Below the pieces are notes generated by a model. The model made no database searches, was not told the origin of the DNA, and saw only the letters and a list, made by a program, of their open reading frames with translations. From contig NZ_LGJH01000127.1 of the NCBI RefSeq assembly GCF_001298105.1, forward strand, positions 1 to 51,182: 51,182 nt of DNA, given 5' to 3'. Below, in pieces: positions 36,019-46,027 of this stretch. Each line of letters opens with the position of its first letter. Positions within the stretch are counted from its first letter, which is position 1. A program made the translations under genes and the position numbers. Origin of the DNA: Novosphingobium sp. ST904 (GTDB lineage Bacteria > Pseudomonadota > Alphaproteobacteria > Sphingomonadales > Sphingomonadaceae).

Positions 36019-37364
36019 TGCATACTCACTCGATCCTGCGGCGCATCCTGCTCCTCCATGCCGCGGCCACGCTGGTGACCGCAGGATTGGTCGCCTTCGG
36101 CGCGATGATGCTGTTCAACAGCACCAGCGATCGGCTGCAACGCCAGATCCTCGACGAATATGCCGACAAGATGCAGACCGGGCTCCATCGCAGCGAAAGG
36201 GGCTGGAGCATTTCCGACGAAGCGGCATCGGCGCTTCGGGGCGGCGGCAGCAGTTTCAGCTTCTGGATCATCGATCACGACCGTCAGGTCGCCATCGAGA
36301 ACTTGCGGTCCAATCCTTCGCTGATCGTGCCGACGCGCGCCGGAGTGGCCTATTTCAAGCGGGTGCGCGGTTCCAAGATCTATTCGGGGATGAGCGTTCC
36401 GCTTGCGGGCGAATCTGGAACCTGGCTCGTCATCGTCCAGAATCTCGATCATCCTGATGTCATCTTCGATGATCTGCGAACCCAGGTCCTCCTGGCCGGG
36501 GCCGGTCTTCTCGCGCTGTTCCTGGTCGGGCTGCTGGCGCTGGAGGCCTATATCGTGCGGCAGTCGCTGCTGCCCGTCAAACGGGCCTCCCGCGAGGTCG
36601 AGCGGGTCTCTCCCTATCAATTGCAGCAGCGCGTGGATATCGATGGCATGCCTGCCGAGGTGCTGCCGCTGCTGCGCGCCTTCAATGCGGCGCTTGACCG
36701 GGTGGAAGACGCCTATCGCATAGAGCGGAACTTCGCGGCGGATGCCGCGCACGAATTGCGCACGCCGCTCGCCATACTCCGGCTTCTGGTGGAACAGGAG
36801 ATCACCTCGGGAGGATTGCCGAGGATGCTCCGCCAGATCGACGTGGTGGAGGAAATCGTCGAGCGTCTGCTGCTCGTTGCCGAAGTGGATGCCATGGCGT
36901 GCGATCCGGCCGATGCGGTCGATCTGCGTGCAGTGGCCGAAGACCGGGTAGCGGCGATAGCGCCCCTCCTGATCGCGAAGAATCAGGAGATCGAGATTCT
37001 CGGCGAAGGTTCGGTGTGGGCTTTCGCCTCGCAGCACTTGGCGGGGCGGGCGCTCGATTCCCTGCTGGAAAACGCGATGAAGCATACGCCGCCCGGTACG
37101 CATGTCGCCGTAACCGTGGGCCCGGCACCGGAAATTCTCGTGGCGGATACCGGTTCGGGCCTGCCTGCGGACGATCGCCGCCTGTTCGATCGCTTCGCTT
37201 CGGCCCGGCGAGACCTGACCCGCAGTTCCGGGCTCGGTCTGGCGATTGCCGATGAACTGATGGCCAAGGTCGGCGGCGAACTGGATGTCTGGGCGAATAG
37301 CCCTAACGGCGCGGTTTTTCGGCTTCGCTTCTGTCCGGCCGGGCAGAACGCCGAGGAAATCTAG
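36018..37364 (+). CDS. Sensor histidine kinase, partner of the OmpR-type regulator
   Basis: This 448-residue membrane kinase has two transmembrane helices (about residues 10-33 and 157-180) around a periplasmic sensor of about 120 residues. The H-box is at His245 (FAADAAHELRTPLAILR), followed by the N-box (ENAMKHTPPGTHV) and G-boxes (VADTGSGLP, SSGLGLAIADEL). The periplasmic part resembles the 2CSK-N sensor region of TctE/QseC-like kinases. It is translationally coupled to the regulator. The signal is not evident; target genes suggest envelope or cationic stress. Confidence 0.95.
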   Translation: MHTHSILRRILLLHAAATLVTAGLVAFGAMMLFNSTSDRLQRQILDEYADKMQTGLHRSERGWSISDEAASALRGGGSSFSFWIIDHDRQVAIENLRSNPSLIVPTRAGVAYFKRVRGSKIYSGMSVPLAGESGTWLVIVQNLDHPDVIFDDLRTQVLLAGAGLLALFLVGLLALEAYIVRQSLLPVKRASREVERVSPYQLQQRVDIDGMPAEVLPLLRAFNAALDRVEDAYRIERNFAADAAHELRTPLAILRLLVEQEITSGGLPRMLRQIDVVEEIVERLLLVAEVDAMACDPADAVDLRAVAEDRVAAIAPLLIAKNQEIEILGEGSVWAFASQHLAGRALDSLLENAMKHTPPGTHVAVTVGPAPEILVADTGSGLPADDRRLFDRFASARRDLTRSSGLGLAIADELMAKVGGELDVWANSPNGAVFRLRFCPAGQNAEEI

Positions 37365-37491
37365 CCCCTCATGCGGCGTGTTGACCACCCGTATCGGCGA
37401 TCCGAGCCTGTTGGGGCGACCGTGGCCGATAGGACACGATCTCAGGCGAGATATAATATTTAGTATACGGTATTTGACATCCCCGGAAATG

Positions 37492-37510
37492 TGACGCAAA
37501 AATGGCGTCA
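37492..37510 (+). promoter_or_regulatory. Hairpin in the leader of TonB receptor 3
   Basis: TGACGC-aaaaatg-GCGTCA is a perfect 6-bp stem 20 bp before the ATG, just ahead of the AAAAGGGAG ribosome site. A -10-like TATAAT lies at about 37452. It may stabilise a highly translated message or be an operator. Confidence 0.45.
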
Positions 37511-37530
37511 TTCAAAAGGGAGTCAAACCC

Positions 37531-40455
37531 ATGAGGGGTCGTCAAACGAAATTTTATTGCGCTGCCGCGCTGGCCGCGATCGTCGCCGGCACCGCGCACG
37601 CACAGGAAGCACCGGCCGGCGAAGGCGCCGCCGCTGACATCGTCGTGACCGGCACGCGCATCAAGCGTCCGGACCTCGAAAGCAACAGCCCGCAGACCGT
37701 CGTCGGTTCGGACGAGTTCCGTTACCAGGGCGCCACGACCGTCGAGCAGGTGCTGAACCGCCTGCCGCAGTTCACCGCCGACGCTAACGAGAACGTCTCG
37801 AACGGCTCTGACGGTACGTCGAAGATCAACTTGCGCAACCTCGGTTCGCAGCGCGTGCTCGTCCTGATCGACGGCCAGCGCATGCTGCCGCAGCAGGCCG
37901 TCAATCTCAACTTCGTGCCGAGCAGCCTGGTCGACCGCGTCGACGTGCTGTCGGGCGGCGCCTCGGCGGTCTACGGTTCGGACGCACTTTCCGGCGTCGT
38001 CAACTTCGTGCTCAAGAAGGACCTCGACGGCGTGCGCATCGACGCGCAGGCCGGCTTCGCGCAGCACACCAACAACAACGGCGCGGTTCGCGACATCGTT
38101 AGCGGTCGTGGCTACGATCTCGCGCCGAAGTCGGTGATCGACGGCGGCAAGCAGGACATCACGATCTCGGCCGGCAAGAACTTTGCCGACGGTCGGGGCA
38201 ACATCACCGTCTACGGCGGCTATCGCAGCTTCAGCCCGGTCCGCCAGTCCAGCCGCGACATTTCGTCCTGCGCGCTCGAACAGATCGATCAGGCCGGCAC
38301 CGGGCTCTATTGCGGCGGCTCCAGCAACACGCCTTATGGCACGATCACGCCGCAGGCCCAGGGCAATCCCTATCTCAACAAGGCGCAGGTCAACAATCCG
38401 GACGGTTCGCAGACCTTCCTGCCTTACGGAGACGGCAGCGCCTACGCCTACAACTACGCGCCGGACAACTACTTCCAGCGCTCTGACGAACGCATCACGG
38501 CGGGCGGCTTCGCGCACTTCGAAGTGAGCAAGGCGGTAGAGGTCTACGGCAGCTTCATGTACATGCGGGACCATACGTTCTCGCAGGTCGCGCCCTCGGG
38601 CATCTGGGCCGGTCGCACGTTCGACATTTCCTGCAACAACCCGCTGGCGAGCGACAGCCAGCTCCAGGTGATCTGCGGCAGCGCCGCCGGAACCAACACG
38701 ACGGCCCCGGCATTCGTGGCCTATCGCATGACCACCTCACCCCGCCGGGACGACCTGACGTACAACGATTATCGTTACAGCGCGGGTGTTCGCGGCGATA
38801 TCGGCGGCGGTTTCAGCTACGATGTCAGCTACCTCTATTCGCTGGTGAAGTATCGTGAGAGCTATCTCAACGACGTTGACCAGAACAAGGCGGCAGACGC
38901 GCTGAACGTCGTGAACGTCAACGGCGTTCCCACCTGCCGGTCGGTCATCACCGGCACCAACCCGAACTGCGTCCCGATCAACGTGTTCCAGGCCTATGGC
39001 GTCACTGCCGATCAGGCCGAGACGCTGTTCTCGACCAGCAACACGTCTTCGCGCAATTCGCAGCGTGTATTCTCCGCCACGCTGAGCGGCGATCTTGGCG
39101 AGCAGGGTATCACCGTGCCCTGGGCCAATCGCGGCGTCGGTATAGCTCTGGGCGCCGAACAGCGCCGCGAGACGCTGAACTTCTACGCCGACGAAATGGC
39201 GCAGCAGGGCGGTGCGACCAATTCCGACGGCATCATCAACGTGAAGGAAGCCTACGGCGAAATCGAAGTCCCGCTGATCGAGGACAAGCCGTTCTTCCGC
39301 TCGCTGACGATCAATGGCGGCATCCGCTACTCGGCCTATGACAACAAGCAGAATTCGACGGGCTTCAAGTCCAGCTTCAACGTCGTCACCTACAAGGGCG
39401 AACTGAGCTGGCAGCCGGTCGACGACGTTCGCCTGCGCGGCAGCTACAACCGCGCGATCCGCGCACCGAACATCACCGAACTGTTCGCTTCGCAGTCCGT
39501 CGGGAATGTCAGCGGTACAGATCCTTGCGCCGGTGATACGCCTTCGGCTACGTTGGAAGCCTGCCAACTCAGCGGCGTAACGCCTTCGCAATACGGCTTC
39601 ATCGCCGAATGCCCGGCCGACCAGTGCTCGTCTCTGGGCGGCGGCAACCGCGACCTCAAGCCGGAAACGGCGGACACCTGGACGGCCGGCTTCGTGCTGA
39701 CGCCCAAGGCGCTGCGCAATTTCTCGCTCTCGGTCGACTATTACACGATCAAGGTGAAGGACTACATCGGCCAGATCGCACCTTCGCTGATCATCAGCCA
39801 GTGCATCCAGACCGGCGATCCCTACTACTGCAGCCTCTTCCGCCGTAACCCGACCTCGGGCGTGATCTTCGGACAGAACAGCGGCTACATCGTCTCGACC
39901 ACGCTCAATACCGGCTCGCTCAAGACCTCCGGCATCGACGTGAACTCCGATTACACGTTCAACGTCGGCAATGCCGGACGCATGAACCTGAGCATGGTCG
40001 GCACCTACCTGATCAACCAGATCGCCGAGCCGCTTCCGGGCGCGGGCACTTACGACTGCAAGGGCATGTTCGGCTACACCTGCGGCCAGCCCAATCCGGA
40101 ATGGCGCCACGTTGCGCGCATGACCTGGATGGCTCCGGGCGATTTCACGGCCTCGCTGTCCTGGCGCTATATCGGCGGCACGAAGCTGTCGAGCCTGTCG
40201 GACAATCCGTTCCTGACCGGCACGCCCAGCGTGGTGAACCGCAAGATCGATGCCTATAACTACTTCGATCTGTCGCTGACCCAGGTGATCGACAAGCAGT
40301 TCACCCTGCGTGCGGGCGTGAACAACCTGTTCGACAAGGATCCGCCGGTTCTCGCCGCAGGCCTGCTCCAGAGCTTCGGCAACGGCAATACCTATCCGGG
40401 TGTCTACGACGCGCTGGGCCGCACGATCTTCGTCGGCTTCACCGCCAACTTCTGA
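37531..40455 (+). CDS. TonB-dependent outer-membrane receptor 3 (large, probably highly expressed)
   Basis: This intact 974-residue receptor has the signal peptide FYCAAALAAIVAGTAHAQ and the TonB box region ADIVVTGTRIKRPDLESNSP. The plug contains INLRNLGSQRVLVLIDGQR and SAVYGSDALSGVVNFVLKK, and the barrel ends LGRTIFVGFTANF. Codons are strongly biased to C-ending forms, and the leader has a good ribosome site, so it should be abundant. The class with cysteine pairs in barrel loops (CALEQIDQ, YCGGSS, CRSVITG, NCVPIN) is common in sphingomonads and often imports peptides or oligosaccharides, but the substrate here is unknown. A strong terminator follows. The neighbouring amidohydrolases are convergent, so functional linkage is uncertain. 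Confidence 0.96.
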   Translation: MRGRQTKFYCAAALAAIVAGTAHAQEAPAGEGAAADIVVTGTRIKRPDLESNSPQTVVGSDEFRYQGATTVEQVLNRLPQFTADANENVSNGSDGTSKINLRNLGSQRVLVLIDGQRMLPQQAVNLNFVPSSLVDRVDVLSGGASAVYGSDALSGVVNFVLKKDLDGVRIDAQAGFAQHTNNNGAVRDIVSGRGYDLAPKSVIDGGKQDITISAGKNFADGRGNITVYGGYRSFSPVRQSSRDISSCALEQIDQAGTGLYCGGSSNTPYGTITPQAQGNPYLNKAQVNNPDGSQTFLPYGDGSAYAYNYAPDNYFQRSDERITAGGFAHFEVSKAVEVYGSFMYMRDHTFSQVAPSGIWAGRTFDISCNNPLASDSQLQVICGSAAGTNTTAPAFVAYRMTTSPRRDDLTYNDYRYSAGVRGDIGGGFSYDVSYLYSLVKYRESYLNDVDQNKAADALNVVNVNGVPTCRSVITGTNPNCVPINVFQAYGVTADQAETLFSTSNTSSRNSQRVFSATLSGDLGEQGITVPWANRGVGIALGAEQRRETLNFYADEMAQQGGATNSDGIINVKEAYGEIEVPLIEDKPFFRSLTINGGIRYSAYDNKQNSTGFKSSFNVVTYKGELSWQPVDDVRLRGSYNRAIRAPNITELFASQSVGNVSGTDPCAGDTPSATLEACQLSGVTPSQYGFIAECPADQCSSLGGGNRDLKPETADTWTAGFVLTPKALRNFSLSVDYYTIKVKDYIGQIAPSLIISQCIQTGDPYYCSLFRRNPTSGVIFGQNSGYIVSTTLNTGSLKTSGIDVNSDYTFNVGNAGRMNLSMVGTYLINQIAEPLPGAGTYDCKGMFGYTCGQPNPEWRHVARMTWMAPGDFTASLSWRYIGGTKLSSLSDNPFLTGTPSVVNRKIDAYNYFDLSLTQVIDKQFTLRAGVNNLFDKDPPVLAAGLLQSFGNGNTYPGVYDALGRTIFVGFTANF

Positions 40456-40504
40456 TCCAGGAGGGACGGCGACTCCTCCTGTCCCTGGGGTCGCAGTCAT
40501 CAGG

Positions 40505-40539
40505 AAGGCCCGTCCGGTCGAAAGACCGGGCGGGCCTTC
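40505..40539. terminator. Strong bidirectional terminator hairpin
   Basis: AAGGCCCGTCCGGTC, GAAA tetraloop, GACCGGGCGGGCCTT form a 15-bp stem with one G-U type mismatch between two convergent genes. Confidence 0.8.
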
Positions 40540-40551
40540 TGGCGTGCGGGG

Positions 40552-41730
40552 TCAGATCGCGGCGGCAGGGTCTAAGGAGATGCCGTTGCGGACCACGAGG
40601 CGTTCCGTTGGCGGAGCGGCCACGGCGGCCGCGGCATTGGGCGCCCGGATCGCGACGAAATCGGCCCGCGCGCCGGGAAGCAGCCCATGGCCCTCGCGGC
40701 CGATAGCGGCGGCGGCTTCCGTCGTGGCCATGGCCAGCGCGATTTCCAGATGTGCGTCCGTGTGGAAGCCCGAACGGTAGCCGATCAGCATCGCCCGCTG
40801 CAGCATGTCGCCATTTCCGTAAGGCCACCAGGCATCGCGAATATTGTCGTTTCCGGCAAAAACGCGCACCCCTGCCGCGCGCAGGCGCAGGATCGGCGGA
40901 AACGCCCGGTCTCCCGGCGCATTGGTCATGATCGCAACGCCGGCATCGGCAAGGGCGCGGGCGGTACTGTCGACCACGTCGTCCGGAACATCGCCCAGCG
41001 CATAGGCGTGGCTGATCACGACCCGGCCGGCCATGCCCAATGCCCGCGTTCGTTCGGCGATGCGCAGGATCTGCCGGATGCCGCCTTCACCCGCTTCGTG
41101 GAGATGGATGTCGATCCTGGCTCCGCGTCTTTCGGCGATTCCGAAGACCACGCCGAGATGCCCTTCGGAATCGCGTCCATGCCGAGCGGGTCGATCCCGC
41201 CGATCACTTCGGCCCCCTCCCGGATCGCGGCGTCGAGCACTTCGGCGGTGCCGGGGCAGGTGAGGATGCCCGCCTGCGGAAAGGCCACCAGTTCGATATC
41301 CATGCGGCCGCGCCATTTCTCCCGCGCGGCCATCACCGCGTGGAGATGAGATAGGCCGGTGGTGGCATCCACGTCCACATGGCTGCGCATCGCCACGGTG
41401 CCGAGGCTGGCGGCCTGGCCGATCAGCACGTCGGCCCGCACCGTCACCGGCCGGACATCGGCAAGCATGGCCTTCTCCACCGCGAGCCGCTCCCGCAGGC
41501 TGGCGGCTGGGCGGTGGGGCTGCCATGTCTCACCGAAGAAGCTCTTGTCGAGGTGGATATGGCCATCGACGAAGCCCGGCACCACAAGGCGCCCTTCAAG
41601 GTCGATGGTTTCGGCGGCACGTTCGCCCGGCAGGCGAGGGCTGATCTCGATGAACCGTCCGCCCGAAACCGCAAGGTCAGCGGCGCTGCCGTCAGGCAGC
41701 AGGGCATTTGGTGAAAAGGCGCTCCATCAT
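40552..41730 (-). CDS. Amidohydrolase, cytosine deaminase-like (two frame breaks)
   Basis: This metal-dependent TIM-barrel hydrolase or deaminase has ligand motifs FVDGHIHLDKSFFGE, RSHVDVD, DIHLHEAG, VISHAYALG and the acidic NDNIRDAWWPYGNGDMLQ, which match CodA-type deaminases. The start (MMERLFT) overlaps the upstream stop (ATGA). An extra A near 41709 shifts MERLFTN to ALLPDGSAADLAVSGGRF, and a missing base near 41166 shifts AIPKG to HLGVVFGIAERRG. The two cancel, for 392 residues. It forms an operon with the secreted amidohydrolase gene. The substrate could be a pyrimidine or another cyclic amide or amidine. Confidence 0.87.
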
Positions 41731-43178
41731 TGCGCGGCCTGCGCGTTCCATGCTGCGACCTTGGTTTTCGTCTGCACCAGCATGCCGTCAAGAGCGGCCC
41801 GGTCATAGACTTTGCCGTCCATCACCACGGCATGGATCGCGCGCGTCGCGGCAATGTCCTTGAGCGGATCGCGATCGAGCAGGACGAGGTCGGCGGCCAT
41901 TCTCGGCTTTATGGCGCCGTAGCGATCCAGCTGGCCAAACCAGGCGGGGCCGGCCCGCGTCGCCGCCGAAAGCGCCTGAGCCGGGGTCAGGCCTTCGGCC
42001 ACGAACAGCCCGAGTTCATCATGCAGGCCCTGTCCGGGATAATTGAAGGAGTTGAGAAATCCGGCATCCGTTCCGGCGATGATCGTCACACCTGCCTTTT
42101 CCAGCAGCGGGAGAATGGCGGCCATGCGGTTGAAATGCTCGTGCCGCGCGGCGATACCCGCAGCATCGGCCTGCGCCGCGCGCTGGACGCGCCATTCGTA
42201 GGTCTTGCGCAGCTTCGGGCCGATGTAGGCGAGGTAGGGATCGTCTGCGTGATCGTCGCTGTCGAGCCAGGCGATCACGCGGCTTCCGTTGAGGGTGGGC
42301 GTGACGAACACGCCCTTTGCGGCGAAGTCGCGATAGGCGGCCATGGCGGTGGCGGTATCGAACCCGCTGTCCAGCATGCGGTTCGCTTCGGTACGGTCAA
42401 TCCGGCCCGCGGCGAAATCCGCGGCGATGCGGGCTTCGTCCTTGACGCCGGCCTTGTATGCATAGTCGAGATGCTCGATCGAACTGATGCCCGCATCCAC
42501 CGCCTGGCCGACCGTCAGCGCCATGGGTATGTGCCCCGAGGAACGCAGCCCTCGCGCCTTTGCCTGCGAGACGGCGTAAAGGAACAACTGCGGATCGAGC
42601 GTGCTGTCTGTGATCTTGACGAAATCGACCTTGTCGCGCTGTTGCAGCCGGGTAAGCGCGGCGTCGACATCGGCCTTGCTGCCGACTTCGATGGTGCCTT
42701 TCCAGATCGGAGCGATGCCTTCGATCTTGGCGCCGGAAGTCAGCAGGCGCGGACCGAACAGGTCGCCGCTCGCGATTTCACCGCGCCAGGCCAGGACCTG
42801 ATCGGGCAGGTCGCCCGAACAGTCGCGTATCGTGGTGATCCCGTTGGCGACATAGAGGGGCAGGAGAGCCTTGTTCTCCTCGACCAGTTCGGGCCCTCCG
42901 CCGAAGTGGACGTGCATGTCCCAGAGCCCGGGAATGAGGAAGCGGTCTTTCCCCTCCACCACGTTCTGCGCCTGCCACTGGCGTGCGATTTCCCTGTCCT
43001 TGCCCACGGCAACGATTTCTTGCCCGCGCAGGACGACTGCCTGCTCCTTCTCCGCAGCGGCGTGCTCGACATCGATCACGGTGACGTGCCGGATGATGAC
43101 GTCCCCCTGGCTGACCGCTGCTATCGCCGGGGAGGTGGTGGCCATCAGCGCAGCGACCAGCGGGGCAAGACACTTCAT
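41727..43178 (-). CDS. Exported amidohydrolase (imidazolonepropionase-like)
   Basis: This 483-residue protein has the signal peptide MKCLAPLVAALMATTSPAIA and an amidohydrolase-superfamily barrel. Metal-site motifs are DMHVHFGG, the carboxylated-lysine region DFVKITDS, RSSGHIP, SIEHLDY and AGTDAGF, as in the prolidase/imidazolonepropionase-like group. Many such exported enzymes cleave acyl-amino acids or dipeptides containing proline, so a peptide or acyl-amide is a likely substrate (family knowledge). It is co-transcribed with the cytosine-deaminase-like gene and is divergent from a LysR regulator, which probably controls it. Confidence 0.92.
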   Translation of the reverse strand: MKCLAPLVAALMATTSPAIAAVSQGDVIIRHVTVIDVEHAAAEKEQAVVLRGQEIVAVGKDREIARQWQAQNVVEGKDRFLIPGLWDMHVHFGGGPELVEENKALLPLYVANGITTIRDCSGDLPDQVLAWRGEIASGDLFGPRLLTSGAKIEGIAPIWKGTIEVGSKADVDAALTRLQQRDKVDFVKITDSTLDPQLFLYAVSQAKARGLRSSGHIPMALTVGQAVDAGISSIEHLDYAYKAGVKDEARIAADFAAGRIDRTEANRMLDSGFDTATAMAAYRDFAAKGVFVTPTLNGSRVIAWLDSDDHADDPYLAYIGPKLRKTYEWRVQRAAQADAAGIAARHEHFNRMAAILPLLEKAGVTIIAGTDAGFLNSFNYPGQGLHDELGLFVAEGLTPAQALSAATRAGPAWFGQLDRYGAIKPRMAADLVLLDRDPLKDIAATRAIHAVVMDGKVYDRAALDGMLVQTKTKVAAWNAQAAQ

Positions 43179-43223
43179 CGAACAACTCCTTTGTGACGCA
43201 TTGCAATCTACAAATCGGGCGTG

Positions 43224-43254
43224 ATATTCACAAATTAGATGTTGGAATGAATAT
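43224..43254. promoter_or_regulatory. Inverted repeat ATATTCA-N17-TGAATAT, likely LysR operator
   Basis: The perfect 7-bp arms are centred in the 97-bp gap between the divergent amidohydrolase operon and the LysR gene. The region is AT-rich, as expected for a shared promoter. Confidence 0.5.
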
Positions 43255-43275
43255 TATCCATTTCAGGAATGACGC

Positions 43276-44111
43276 TTGCTCGACCCACGCCTTCTTCGCA
43301 GTTTCGTTGCCATTGCCGATGCCGGGCACTTCACGCAGGCGGCCGAACGGCTGGGGATGACGCAGTCCACGATCAGCCAGCAACTTGGACGCCTGGAGGA
43401 TGCGGCCGGCCATCCCCTGATCGACAGGCATTCCCGGCCAGTGCGCCTGACCGTGATGGGAGAAAGGCTGATCGGCCATGCCCGCCGCATTCTCCAGCTC
43501 GACGAGGAAGCGCAGACCCTGCTGCGCGATCCGGCAGGAACGGCCGCGATCTCGATCGGGCTGCCGGAAGATCTGGCTTCGCCTGCGATGACCGAAGCCT
43601 TCTCCAGTTTCGCGGGACACAGCAGTCGCACGCGGATCGATGTCACCACCGGTCTTAGCCGCGATCTTGCCGCGCGCTACCGTCAGGGTGAGTTCGATGT
43701 CGTCATCGTCAAGGAGGCCCGGGCATCGGCAGATTGCCGTGGCAGCTTCCCGGAGCCGCTGGGCTGGTTCCGCGCCATCGATGATGCGGGCGAAGATGCC
43801 GGCCCTTTACCCCTCGTGGCTTTCCCGGCGGGCGGCCTCTACCGGGAGGCGATGTTCGAGCAGCTCGAGGCGGAGGGCCGCCGCTGGTATGTCGCCTTTT
43901 CCGGCAGCAGCCTGCAAAGCGTGCTTGCCGCCGTTTCCGCCGGGCTGGGCGTGTCGCTGCTGCGCTTGCGGTAACGCGCGGAAGCCGGCTGCGGCAGGAT
44001 GAAAGGTTCGGCGGCGTCGCGCCGATGGTCGTCTCGCTTTATGCGCGCGAGGATCAGGGGCCCGTGGCCGGACTGACCGAGCGCATGATCGCGGTGCTGG
44101 CGGCGCGTTAG
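43276..44111 (+). CDS. LysR-family transcriptional regulator (one frameshift)
   Basis: The N-terminal winged helix-turn-helix is LLRSFVAIADAGHFTQAAERLGMTQSTISQQLGRLEDA, followed by an effector-binding domain. The start is TTG 43276, with AGGAATG at a suitable spacing; an in-frame stop just upstream excludes an earlier start. As written it stops at 43974. One missing G near 43969 gives VTRGSRLRQDERFGG and a stop at 44111, for 278 residues, where the stop overlaps that of the convergent diguanylate cyclase. It probably controls the divergent amidohydrolase operon. Confidence 0.9.
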
Positions 44112-45907
44112 CCCACTTGCCTGAGGCGGTTGCGGCCTTCGTTCTTGGCCTGATAAAGCGCCCTGTCGGCTTCCGCGAGCAGGCCCTCGCGGTCCATGCC
44201 CGCGACATGGTTCGTAAGGCCGATGCTCACCGTTACCCGCTGGAGATCGAGCGGCGCCCAGTCCAGCTGCTCCACACTCCGGCGGACGCGTTCGGCCACG
44301 GCGAATGCCATTTCCGTGCTTGTCGCGGGAAGGATGACGACGAATTCCTCTCCCCCGACCCGGCCGACGAAATCCGACCCGCGCAAGGTAACGGCGCACG
44401 TCTGCGCCACACGGCGAAGCACCTGATCGCCAACGGCATGGCCGAGACGGTCGTTGATCTGCTTGAAGCGATCTATGTCCAGCGAGGCGACGGCGAGCGG
44501 CGTGCCGTGCGCTGCGGCCTGATCCACTGCGGCGTCCAGTACGATCATCGCCTTTCGCCGGTTGGCGATGCCCGTGAGCGGATCGGTTTCGGCAAGCTGC
44601 ATGGCCTGATCGGCCATGGCTTCGGCACGGGTACGGGCATGGGTGAGTTCCATCGCCGCAAGCACGCGATTGGTCACGTCCTGGAAGATACCGAAGATGG
44701 CGACGGGCTTGCCGTCATCCCGCAGTTCCACTTCGCTGCAACTGTAGACGTAGCGGATGGCGCCATCGGCACGGACGATGCGCGCCTCGAAATCGACCGG
44801 CTGCAGAGTGTCCAGTGAGCGCGTGAGCGCGTTATCGACGAGCACGCGGTCTTCGGGATGATAGAACTCTATCGCATTGTCGAGCGAAGGCGGACGCTCC
44901 GGAGGGAGGCCGTGAATGCGATAGACCTCGCTTGACCAGAACAGCCGGCGTTCCAGCAGTTCCAGTCGCCAATGCCCCACTTTGGCGATGCTTTCGGACA
45001 TTTCCAGCCAGCGCTTGCCGCGTTCCACCTCGCTGAAGCTGCGGTCCCGCGTATTGACGAGCGCGGCCAGCGGCAGGGCGGAAGCGAGCAGCGTGAACAG
45101 GTAGAACTGAAAGAACAGCACTTCAGCCGGATGGCTGGCGTGCATCAGGCTGATCGGGCCATGTTCCTGCCAGATAGCCACCGAACCGATCGCTGCGATC
45201 ATCAGCGTGCTGCAGGTCGCTCCGGTCGGACCGATGAAGTATGTCGCCATGAGGACACTCAGCAGCGGCAGGAACAGCAGCGGATAAGTGGACTGCGCAA
45301 AGACCACCGCAGAAGTGACGCCGACGAGCAGGAGCACCGTGGCCGTGCGCGTGGCATCGCGAATGCTCATGCCGGATCGCGGCTGGCCGTCCCCCCGCAT
45401 GAAATTCATGATGAGCGGCACCACGATCATGATGCCGAGGCTGACGGTCATCAGCCAGGAAATGAACATGTGGCCGAAACCGTCGCCGATGAGCAGACTG
45501 GCTATCGTCGCGCTGACGGTGGCCGCAATGAGGGCGGCGCAGCAGAAACGCATAACGGCGGCGATGCGGAACAGCGAGCCGTCCTGTTTCTCGATCCCGT
45601 TCATGATCTTGAACGCGATGATCGCTTCGATCACGTTGGCGAAAGTGAAGCCGGCGGCGAGCACGGAATTTCCCTGAGGCGTGAAATTGGCCGCAAAGCT
45701 GGCCATGGCGATCGCAAGCACGATCCAGCGTCTCTCGCCCGGTGCGGCCAGCAAAAGCCCTGCAACGCCGACCCCGCTGGACGGCCACACTGTGGCGATC
45801 CCGTCCACGCCTTTGGTAAGATGCAAGGCCGCCGCGGCCATGGCAAAGTAAAGAATGCCGATCCCCGCCGCCAGCGGGATCGTCCGACCAAGTTTCCTGC
45901 TACCCAC
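44108..45907 (-). CDS. Diguanylate cyclase with MASE1-type sensor and PAS domain
   Basis: This 599-residue membrane protein makes the second messenger c-di-GMP. The N-terminal half holds about eight hydrophobic helices (LPLLSVLMATYFIGPTGAT, FFQFYLFTLLASALPLAAL), as in MASE1. A PAS domain follows (SIAKVGHWRLELLERRLFW...RDDGKPVAIFGIFQDVT). The GGDEF domain has LTGIANRR, the catalytic GGEEF near residue 520, and an RGSD inhibitory-site motif five residues before it, so it should be active and product-inhibited. The start is GTG 45907 with a poor ribosome site. A 38-aa membrane protein gene lies upstream on the same strand. Confidence 0.94.
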   Translation of the reverse strand: MGSRKLGRTIPLAAGIGILYFAMAAAALHLTKGVDGIATVWPSSGVGVAGLLLAAPGERRWIVLAIAMASFAANFTPQGNSVLAAGFTFANVIEAIIAFKIMNGIEKQDGSLFRIAAVMRFCCAALIAATVSATIASLLIGDGFGHMFISWLMTVSLGIMIVVPLIMNFMRGDGQPRSGMSIRDATRTATVLLLVGVTSAVVFAQSTYPLLFLPLLSVLMATYFIGPTGATCSTLMIAAIGSVAIWQEHGPISLMHASHPAEVLFFQFYLFTLLASALPLAALVNTRDRSFSEVERGKRWLEMSESIAKVGHWRLELLERRLFWSSEVYRIHGLPPERPPSLDNAIEFYHPEDRVLVDNALTRSLDTLQPVDFEARIVRADGAIRYVYSCSEVELRDDGKPVAIFGIFQDVTNRVLAAMELTHARTRAEAMADQAMQLAETDPLTGIANRRKAMIVLDAAVDQAAAHGTPLAVASLDIDRFKQINDRLGHAVGDQVLRRVAQTCAVTLRGSDFVGRVGGEEFVVILPATSTEMAFAVAERVRRSVEQLDWAPLDLQRVTVSIGLTNHVAGMDREGLLAEADRALYQAKNEGRNRLRQVG

Positions 45908-46027
45908 GGAAGCGAGGATAGACGCGGGTCCGGATATTTTCGACTCGATATTGACGAGGCTCGAAAAAATATCGCGTTTCCGATCGGCCCAGTCTGTGCG
46001 GCGCGGCGGTTCTGCCTGTCTGCGGCA

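Noticed and set aside
38737..40500. 587-codon minus-strand frame across TonB receptor 3
   Set aside because: It mirrors the codon pattern of the receptor gene and shows no domain.
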